A DNA stretch of 12,221 nt from Firmicutes bacterium UBA2595 (GTDB lineage: Bacteria > Bacillota > Thermincolia > Thermincolales > UBA2595), in assembly GCA_002339745.1 (NCBI GenBank), contig DDKP01000160.1, forward strand, positions 1-12,221, written 5' to 3'. Below the pieces are notes generated by a model, which saw only the letters and a list, made by a program, of their open reading frames with translations, searched no databases and was not told the DNA's origin. Every line of letters begins with the position of its first letter. The first letter of the stretch is position 1. Positions 7,747 to 12,221 of this stretch are shown in pieces. Both the position numbers and the translations under genes were made by a program.

Positions 7747-7808
7747 TAACCGTTAATCCATTAAAAGGGTTAATCACCGGCAGTAATTCCAATTGCAGGG
7801 GCTTGTCC

Positions 7809-7842
7809 AAAAAAAAAGCCTTATGGATAAACCATCCATAAG
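7809..7842 (-). terminator. Intrinsic terminator of the M23 peptidase gene
   Basis: A perfect 9-bp stem (CTTATGGAT, read on the minus strand from 7842, against ATCCATAAG ending at 7820) has a 5-base loop and is followed on the minus strand by GC and nine T residues. It starts 11 bases past the stop codon. This is a textbook Rho-independent terminator. Confidence 0.93.
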
Positions 7843-7852
7843 ACTTTTGGTC

Positions 7853-9643
7853 TTACCTCAGATATTTTAGCGGGTTTTGGAAACTCCCTCCGTTTAGTAC
7901 CTCGAAATGTAGATGGGAACCAGTGCTTCGCCCGGTTGAGCCGATACGCCCGATAAGGTCACCTCTCTGTACCCTCTGGCCAACTGAAACCTCATACCTG
8001 GATAAATGGGCATACCTGGTCACCAGGCCGTTGTCATGCCTTATAACAATCATCTTGCCATAGGCCCCTTCCCAACCGATGGCAACAACTACGCCTGACT
8101 CGGCGGCCCCCACGGGCTGTCCTTTAACTCCGTCAATGTCTATACCGGTATGCATTCTGCCCCAGCGCTTCCCGTACGGGGAAGTGATTTTTCCGCTGAT
8201 GGGCCAGCCTAGTTTTCCGCTGCCTCCCCGGGTAGCTACTACGTATTTAGTCCCTTTTATCACGACCTTATCCACAGCCGGCTTAAGCACCTGTTCCTGC
8301 AGTACCTCTTTCTTGACAACGGCGCCGTTCTTCATGACCAGCCTGTATCTAACCCGTCTTTCTCCGTTTTCTCCTTTTACTTTAACTTGCTCTCTCCCGC
8401 GCCACATACTGCGGTCTGATTTCACAATAACTTTATAGGGGAGGGGCTCATTAACCGTCATCTCACCCGTAACCATAACATTAATCAACGGCTCATGGGC
8501 TACCAGATTTATTTCCTGGCCAATGTTGAGTCGCTCACCCTTAATGGAGGGATTTACCTTCAAAAGGTCCGACACGTGCATATCATTAGCGCGGGCAATA
8601 GACCAGAGGGAATCTCCTTCCTTAACAACATGAACAACTTTTTTCTGGGTTCCTTCTTTCAAACGCTGTAAAGCCTGCTCGGCTGGCAGTACTTCCCTGA
8701 GGGATACCGGTACATCAACCAGCTCGACGTTCTCATGGAATGATACGGCTGTAACATTTATACCATCGGACTTATAAGACTTTTTCAGCTGGTCAAGTAT
8801 GTCTTCTGCGGTTTGGGCATCCTTGACAACAACTGCAATCTGGCCGTTAACCTTTATTCCCGTAGAAACAGCAACATAGGTCAGGTTTTTATTGAGTTTC
8901 TGCTTTAGGGACATTAGGTTATCAATCTGGTACCTCTTGGCCTGTGTAGCCTTAAAAGCTACCTGCTGCTTGACATCAACTCTCCTCTGCCATGCCAGGG
9001 CCTTCTCCTCTTTCAGTTCGGATATAAGCTCTTCGGCCTTTTCCTTTTCAGCCACTACCGCAATTCTTGAACCGTCAACCTCCACTGCGAAGGCATCTAC
9101 ACTGGAGCTGGCCCTGATGAGAAACCCACCCAGGATCACAATAACTGCAGCAAGAGCAATTGTATTAGGGTTAAATTTTTTGTAATATCTCCCGGGTAAA
9201 CGAAGAGAAATCTTAATCTTGTTTAATTTAAAACGGTTGGCTGAAAGATCTGCCAGTCTTAACTTAGGAAGTGAATCCTTCAGCGTTCTTAAGCGCGCCA
9301 GTGTAATCTGGGGATATTTTGGTTTGGGAATTGAAATCCTTGGTAATTTCAGGTTTGAGACCGTCCGGGAACACCAACTCAGGAACTCCGGTATGCGGAG
9401 ATGCCCGGATAAACTTCCTGCAGGCTCCAGGGTATTTTTTTGGTATTTCTTATGGCTTCTTTTCTGTGATGATGAGTGGCAGTACTTTGCTCTAAGAACT
9501 TTCTCTATTTTTGCTTTTTTGGTTTGTCCGGTGGAAAGTCCGAGTTCAGGAAGTTTCTCTGGGCGTATCTTGGCGAGGGCTGTTACCAGCATTGTTTTCA
9601 CCCTGACAAGAAGCCCCTTGATGCCGTCCTTGTTCGACTCCAT
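7853..9643 (-). CDS. Membrane-anchored LysM-G5-M23 cell-wall peptidase
   Basis: The protein is 596 aa. Residues 1-158 form a very basic, Lys/Arg/Pro-rich region. A membrane segment is at about 161-178 (TIALAAVIVILGGFLIRA), followed by a repeated alpha/beta region (about 184-320). Then come a LysM peptidoglycan-binding motif (about 336-381; VVKEGDSLWSIARANDMHVS), a G5 domain (about 384-465) and a C-terminal peptidase M23 domain (about 484-592). The lysostaphin-type zinc site is complete: His498 and Asp502 (MHTGIDID), His546 (YAHLS) and His577/His579 (HLHFE). It should therefore be an active peptidoglycan endopeptidase outside the membrane, in the style of proteins acting in wall remodelling or sporulation. 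The ATG at 9641-9643 follows a full AGAAAGGAG with a 5-base gap; the frame is open to 9691 without such a site. It is a single-gene unit with clear promoter and terminator. Confidence 0.93.
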   Translation of the reverse strand: MESNKDGIKGLLVRVKTMLVTALAKIRPEKLPELGLSTGQTKKAKIEKVLRAKYCHSSSQKRSHKKYQKNTLEPAGSLSGHLRIPEFLSWCSRTVSNLKLPRISIPKPKYPQITLARLRTLKDSLPKLRLADLSANRFKLNKIKISLRLPGRYYKKFNPNTIALAAVIVILGGFLIRASSSVDAFAVEVDGSRIAVVAEKEKAEELISELKEEKALAWQRRVDVKQQVAFKATQAKRYQIDNLMSLKQKLNKNLTYVAVSTGIKVNGQIAVVVKDAQTAEDILDQLKKSYKSDGINVTAVSFHENVELVDVPVSLREVLPAEQALQRLKEGTQKKVVHVVKEGDSLWSIARANDMHVSDLLKVNPSIKGERLNIGQEINLVAHEPLINVMVTGEMTVNEPLPYKVIVKSDRSMWRGREQVKVKGENGERRVRYRLVMKNGAVVKKEVLQEQVLKPAVDKVVIKGTKYVVATRGGSGKLGWPISGKITSPYGKRWGRMHTGIDIDGVKGQPVGAAESGVVVAIGWEGAYGKMIVIRHDNGLVTRYAHLSRYEVSVGQRVQRGDLIGRIGSTGRSTGSHLHFEVLNGGSFQNPLKYLR

Positions 9644-9735
9644 ACTCGCTCCTTTCTGAACAATTCCCCCGTATCTGATAAAAAAAGACATTCTTTTGGG
9701 ATGTCCTTAAATCATTTTCACTAAAAGTATAATTA

Positions 9736-9764
9736 ATTATAACACAGGAAACCTTTTCCGTAAA
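9736..9764 (-). promoter_or_regulatory. Promoter of the M23 peptidase gene
   Basis: On the minus strand: -35 TTTACG (9759-9764), a 17-base spacer, and extended -10 TGTTATAAT (TATAAT at 9736-9741). Transcription would start near 9729, leaving a leader of about 85 bases. Confidence 0.7.
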
Positions 9765-9788
9765 CATAAATTTTACGACAAGCGTTTA

Positions 9789-9810
9789 AACCGCCCTGTT
9801 TTGGCCGGTT
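9789..9810 (-). terminator. Weak hairpin downstream of scfB
   Basis: The arms AACCGGCC and GGGCGGTT (minus strand) pair with one mismatch around a six-base loop. The following bases are TTTAAACG and not a U-tract, so it is a poor terminator, but it is the only hairpin seen between scfB and the next promoter. The rest of 9692-9866 holds that promoter and no gene. Confidence 0.35.
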
Positions 9811-9866
9811 TTTAATGAATATCTGCAATTAATTCACTGGTTTTCGCTGAATATCGTTAAAGTTCG

Positions 9867-11231
9867 CTAAATCTCATTAGCACCTGCTCTTAAGACCTGA
9901 AGATAAATAGCACATTCCAGGCGTTTTTTCTCCAGTTCGCATCCGACGTGATAGGGTTGCAGAATCGTTTTGTTAGCCGCCTGGGCATTGGCATGGCAGC
10001 CCCCGCCGCAGTGGAATTTGGCCCAGCACTTACGGCATGTTTCCTTGTTGTATATATGAGCGTTCCGGAACCGGCTGACCAGGCCCATGTTAACGACACC
10101 TTCCCAAACACTGCCAAGCCTGAAGCCGGCCATTCCGACAAACTGGTGACAGGGGAATAAATCCCCTTCAGGTGTAACAGCCATATACTCGTGCCCGGCT
10201 CCGCACCCGGACAACCTTTTTGGAAGACATGGACCGTTTTCCAGGTCAACGTTAAAATGAAAAAACTCAAAAGGGCGTCCTTCATTGGCACAGTGAATGT
10301 AATCCCTGACGAGAGTTTCATATTCCTGAAAAATGACGGAGAGGTCTTCTTCTTTTATAGACCATTCCTCCGAGAGAGGGCCCACCACAGGTTCAACAGA
10401 AATATACCTGTACCCAAGGTCAGCAAGATGGAGAACATCCCGGGAAAAATCGAGGTTATGACGGGTGAAGGTTCCCCTGACAAAATAATTTTCGTTATTC
10501 CTGCTTTCAACAAAAGCCGATATCTTCGGCCGGATGACGGAATAACTTCCCCTACCGGTTCCGGCAATTATCCTCATGGCATTGTTTACACCCGGTCTCC
10601 CATCGAGGCTTAAGACTACGCTTATATTCTCGCGGTTGAGAAAGTCTGTGACCTCATCATTTAATAACAGGGCATTAGTAGTCAGGGTAAACTTGATCTC
10701 CTTGTTCTGTCTCTCTGCCTCCGCCCTGCCATAGGAAACAAGGCTGCGCACCGTTTCAAAGTTAATCAGGGGCTCTCCGCCAAAGAAATCTATTTCACAG
10801 TGCCGGCGTGCCCCGCAGTTTTTTAAAAGAAAATCAATTGCCCGCTCCCCAGTTTCCAGCGGCATCAAGGACCGCGTACCGCCAAAATTACCGCTGCCCG
10901 CAAAACAATACCTGCACCTCATATTGCAATCGTGGGAAACATTCAGGCACAGGGATTTTACTAAAAACCTGTCATCGCCGCCGAAAATTTTCTCTTCATA
11001 ACTGTCTCTGGAGTAAAGCAGCCCATTCTGTTGAAGGCCGGCGATTTCCTGCAGCACTTCTTCTATTTCATTGAGCGGGTATTTCTGTGAATACTTGGTC
11101 AGAATTTCTTTTTTAGATAAGGTACAAAAATCGTCAATAACTTCCCAGGCCAGTGAATCCATCACATGGACCGCGCCGCTGTTAACATCCAAAACTATCT
11201 TCGTTCCGTCTATCTCAATCTTATGTATCAA
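9867..11231 (-). CDS. scfB: SCIFF peptide maturase, radical SAM/SPASM thioether-forming enzyme
   Basis: The enzyme is 454 aa from the start chosen. In characterised relatives it uses S-adenosylmethionine to form Cys-to-Thr thioether bonds in the six-cysteine SCIFF precursor (ranthipeptide biosynthesis). The N-terminal 90 residues (IVLDVNSGAVHVMD) resemble the peptide-recognition region typical of the family. The radical SAM cluster motif is C102-x3-C106-x2-C109 (CNMRCRYCF), with GGEP at 151-154. The SPASM region has Cys335, Cys343, Cys361, Cys399, Cys402, Cys408, Cys412 and Cys431, enough for two auxiliary 4Fe-4S clusters. I prefer TTG at 11229-11231: GGGGGAAG lies about 6 bases upstream and the product then begins like other members. 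The frame is open to a GTG at 11312 overlapping scfA, but that stretch contains a terminator-like hairpin. The partner peptide scfA is directly upstream. Confidence 0.93.
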   Translation of the reverse strand: MIHKIEIDGTKIVLDVNSGAVHVMDSLAWEVIDDFCTLSKKEILTKYSQKYPLNEIEEVLQEIAGLQQNGLLYSRDSYEEKIFGGDDRFLVKSLCLNVSHDCNMRCRYCFAGSGNFGGTRSLMPLETGERAIDFLLKNCGARRHCEIDFFGGEPLINFETVRSLVSYGRAEAERQNKEIKFTLTTNALLLNDEVTDFLNRENISVVLSLDGRPGVNNAMRIIAGTGRGSYSVIRPKISAFVESRNNENYFVRGTFTRHNLDFSRDVLHLADLGYRYISVEPVVGPLSEEWSIKEEDLSVIFQEYETLVRDYIHCANEGRPFEFFHFNVDLENGPCLPKRLSGCGAGHEYMAVTPEGDLFPCHQFVGMAGFRLGSVWEGVVNMGLVSRFRNAHIYNKETCRKCWAKFHCGGGCHANAQAANKTILQPYHVGCELEKKRLECAIYLQVLRAGANEI

Positions 11232-11247
11232 TTCAACTTCCCCCACG

Positions 11248-11281
11248 AAAAAATAACCCAACCCGTCAACCGGATTAGGTT
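11248..11281 (-). terminator. Intercistronic terminator/attenuator between scfA and scfB
   Basis: On the minus strand AACCTAATCCG (11281-11271) pairs over 11 positions, including two G-U pairs, with CGGGTTGGGTT (11265-11255) around the loop GTTGA. It is followed by A and six T residues (11254-11248). It starts 20 bases after the scfA stop and ends 16 bases before the preferred scfB start. The layout fits partial termination that gives far more precursor than maturase. It could instead be a stability element for the scfA 3' end. Confidence 0.72.
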
Positions 11282-11301
11282 TCTTTTGACCAGCGATTTT
11301 C

Positions 11302-11442
11302 TTACTTTGCACAGACCTGGTTTCCTACGGTACAGGACGTCTTGCAGGCTGATTGGCAGGATGCCTGGCATTCCCCGCAACCGCCCTTATTGATAGTGTG
11401 TTGAAGATTAGACTTATTAATCGTCTTAATGTGCTTGCTCAT
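11302..11442 (-). CDS. scfA: SCIFF (six cysteines in forty-five residues) ranthipeptide precursor
   Basis: This is a ribosomally made peptide of 46 aa. It has a SCIFF-type leader (SKHIKTINKSNLQ) and a cysteine-rich core starting KGGCGECQASCQSACK, with six cysteines at 22, 25, 29, 33, 37 and 44 and the conserved TVGNQ near the end. In a characterised relative a thioether joins a cysteine to a threonine five residues on; the matching pair here is Cys33 and Thr38. The biological role of mature SCIFF peptides is poorly defined; signalling has been proposed. The ATG at 11440-11442 has AGGGGG about 8 bases upstream. The frame is open upstream to 11514, but that stretch is tRNA-Gly. It lies 42 bases after tRNA-Gly with no terminator or good promoter between, and is followed by scfB. 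Confidence 0.95.
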   Translation of the reverse strand: MSKHIKTINKSNLQHTINKGGCGECQASCQSACKTSCTVGNQVCAK

Positions 11443-11484
11443 CTGATGGCCCCCTATGTAAATGATATGGTTTGAATAAATTAA

Positions 11485-11560
11485 TGGAGCGGATGACGGG
11501 GCTCGAACCCGCAACCCTCGGCTTGGGAAGCCGATACTCTGCCAATTGAGCTACATCCGC
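11485..11560 (-). tRNA. tRNA-Gly (anticodon CCC)
   Basis: This is a full cloverleaf of 76 bases including an encoded CCA (11485-11487). The acceptor arms are GCGGATG and CATCCGC, the D arm is GCTC...GAGT, the anticodon stem TCGGC/GCCGA encloses the loop TTCCCAA (anticodon CCC, reading GGG), and the T arm is GCGGG TTCGAGC CCCGT. A strong promoter lies just upstream, and the SCIFF precursor gene follows after 42 bases. Confidence 0.95.
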
Positions 11561-11595
11561 AGTAAAATCAGTAGTCGACCTCTTCCGTAAAATAT

Positions 11596-11624
11596 ATTAT
11601 AAGACTTTCGGGATTATTAGTCAA
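11596..11624 (-). promoter_or_regulatory. Strong sigmaA promoter of tRNA-Gly and probably scfA-scfB
   Basis: On the minus strand: -35 TTGACT (11619-11624), a spacer of exactly 17 bases, and a perfect -10 TATAAT (11596-11601). The start would be near 11589, about 29 bases before the tRNA. It is the only convincing promoter upstream of scfA. Confidence 0.85.
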
Positions 11625-11784
11625 ATGGTGAATTGAAGAAATTTTTTATCTGTTAAGAGTATTCGTATTTAAATCAAACTCTAATCGCTTCGTTTTTCCA
11701 GTACTTTTCTGGGGTGTAACTTTAATAGAATATCCATGGCATAAATAAACAACCAACAGGTAATCCCATAATACCACCCCTTAA

Positions 11785-11904
11785 AAACACAACTTCTGGG
11801 AATACATCGAAGTCCCGGAAAAAACCGGTGACGCAGCTATGCGCCGCATTTCAACAGCCGTCAAAACAGAAGGGGTTATTGACTTTTTTTCAAAAAGTCA
11901 ATAA
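11785..11904 (+). pseudogene. Coding-like C-terminal remnant on the plus strand, unidentified
   Basis: A 39-codon open stretch ends in TAA at 11902-11904, with an in-frame TAA just before it (11782-11784) and no start codon or ribosome site at its head. The translation looks like real protein (for example NFWEYIEVPEKTGDAAMRR, then ISTAVKTEGVIDFF), and most first codon positions are G or A, as in genes. The only methionine is internal. I do not recognise the family. It is the only coding-like stretch on the plus strand here, and its last 11 codons form the hairpin at 11871-11909. It is read as a decayed gene end, but chance cannot be excluded. The rest of 11625-11784 shows no convincing gene; a 15-codon ORF there is listed in the findings. 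Confidence 0.35.
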
Positions 11905-11909
11905 CCCCT
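11871..11909 (-). terminator. Long hairpin ending the tRNA-Lys/tRNA-Glu unit
   Basis: This is an 18-bp perfect inverted repeat (11871-11888 against 11892-11909, three-base centre), with AGGGGTTATTGAC at the base and an A/T run near the loop. It lies 14 bases past the CCA end of tRNA-Glu. On the minus strand it is followed by TCTGTTTTG, a modest U-rich tail. It most likely terminates the tRNA transcript. Confidence 0.65.
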
Positions 11910-11923
11910 GTTCATTTAATAGC

Positions 11924-11999
11924 TGGTGACCCCTACGGGATTCGAACCCGTGTTACCGCCGTGAAAGGGCGGTGTCTTAAACCGCTTGACCAAGGGGCC
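11924..11999 (-). tRNA. tRNA-Glu (anticodon TTC)
   Basis: A 76-base cloverleaf with encoded CCA (11924-11926). The acceptor arms are GGCCCCT and AGGGGTC (one G-U pair), the anticodon stem CCGCC/GGCGG encloses the loop CTTTCAC (anticodon TTC), and the T arm is ACGGG TTCGAAT CCCGT. It lies downstream of tRNA-Lys on the same strand with no promoter or terminator in the 83-base gap, so the two are probably one transcript. Confidence 0.95.
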
Positions 12000-12034
12000 A
12001 ATTCGGAAGTCGGTCGTCGGAGGTCGGTCGTCGG
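12000..12034. repeat. Five tandem 7-bp repeats between tRNA-Lys and tRNA-Glu
   Basis: The plus strand reads AATTCGG, AAGTCGG, TCGTCGG, AGGTCGG, TCGTCGG: five units of 7 bases, each ending in CGG, filling 35 bases exactly up to the 5' end of tRNA-Glu. The last four also read as two 14-base copies with one mismatch. They would be transcribed in the tRNA precursor. Confidence 0.7.
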
Positions 12035-12082
12035 TTCCAAGTATTTCTATCTGATTTTTTCTGACACATCTAATATCTGATT

Positions 12083-12158
12083 TGGTGAGCCATGCTGGAC
12101 TCGAACCAGCGACACCCTGATTAAAAGTCAGGTGCTCTACCAACTGAGCTAATGGCTC
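12083..12158 (-). tRNA. tRNA-Lys (anticodon TTT)
   Basis: A 76-base cloverleaf with encoded CCA (12083-12085). The acceptor arms are GAGCCAT and ATGGCTC, the D arm is GCTC...GAGC, the anticodon stem CCTGA/TCAGG encloses the loop CTTTTAA (anticodon TTT), and the T arm is GCTGG TTCGAGT CCAGC. It is the first gene of the tRNA-Lys/tRNA-Glu unit. Confidence 0.95.
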
Positions 12159-12181
12159 AAAAAGGAGTCTCACAGGTACAT

Positions 12182-12210
12182 ATGTTACTACAAAGATAAT
12201 ATATTGTCAA
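12182..12210 (-). promoter_or_regulatory. Promoter of the tRNA-Lys/tRNA-Glu unit
   Basis: On the minus strand: a perfect -35 TTGACA (12205-12210), a 17-base spacer, and -10 TAACAT (12182-12187; four of six consensus bases). The start would be near 12175, about 17 bases before tRNA-Lys. Confidence 0.75.
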
Positions 12211-12221
12211 CCCATTTTTTT

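Noticed and set aside
11232..11312. Long form of scfB starting at the GTG overlapping scfA
   Set aside because: The extension contains a terminator-like hairpin and has no family resemblance; the TTG at 11231 has a better-placed site.
11805..11870. Possible cyclic-di-GMP riboswitch, from the GTGACGCAGC stretch
   Set aside because: The receptor and paired stems of that class are absent, and the stretch reads better as coding remnant; there is no downstream plus-strand gene to control.
12000..12034. CRISPR-like array
   Set aside because: Units are 7 bases in direct tandem with no spacers and no cas genes nearby.
11916..12173. 85-codon ORF on the minus strand
   Set aside because: It is composed of the tRNA-Lys and tRNA-Glu genes and the repeat tract between them.

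Overview
The window reads as chromosome from a Gram-positive clostridial Firmicute, probably a spore-forming Peptococcaceae-type lineage (Desulfotomaculum/Pelotomaculum-like). The grounds are strong AGGAGG-type ribosome binding sites, frequent GTG/TTG starts, a WalJ-HtrA pair, a SCIFF ranthipeptide locus (a clostridial hallmark) and LysM/G5/M23 cell-wall proteins. The lineage is inference; no 16S or other phylogenetic marker is present. Every convincing gene lies on the minus strand, so transcription runs from high to low coordinates.

Layout in transcription order. (1) 12221-11860: a consensus-like promoter, tRNA-Lys(TTT), a tract of five 7-bp repeats, tRNA-Glu(TTC) and a long hairpin. (2) 11860-9867: a very good promoter, tRNA-Gly(CCC), the six-cysteine SCIFF precursor peptide scfA, a hairpin plus U-tract that looks like an intercistronic terminator/attenuator, and the radical SAM/SPASM maturase scfB. 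(3) 9764-7809: a promoter, a membrane-anchored LysM-G5-M23 cell-wall peptidase and its terminator. (4) 7746-7005: a membrane-anchored TPR protein with a polyproline tail. (5) 7004-4788: a promoter, a 14-bp perfect inverted repeat, a membrane-anchored HExxH metallopeptidase (peptidase MA type), a cytosolic protein with four BON domains, and a terminator. (6) murA. (7) A methyl-accepting chemotaxis protein with almost no sensor domain, followed by a terminator. (8) walJ-htrA, a two-gene unit that in Bacillus belongs to the walRK cell-wall stress operon.

Most protein genes concern the cell envelope: peptidoglycan precursor synthesis (MurA), wall hydrolysis or remodelling (M23), wall-linked phosphohydrolase and protease functions (WalJ, HtrA), and other membrane-anchored or membrane-linked proteins. 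The RiPP locus stands apart. Its layout is the most interesting part of the window: the precursor gene appears to share the tRNA-Gly promoter, and a terminator-like hairpin separates abundant precursor from scarce maturase. Other oddities are a coding-like 39-codon remnant on the plus strand beside the tRNA-Glu hairpin, and two intergenic tracts of 7-bp repeats. No insertion sequence, CRISPR array, rRNA or replication origin was seen. Bases 1-43, downstream of htrA, hold no gene I can support.
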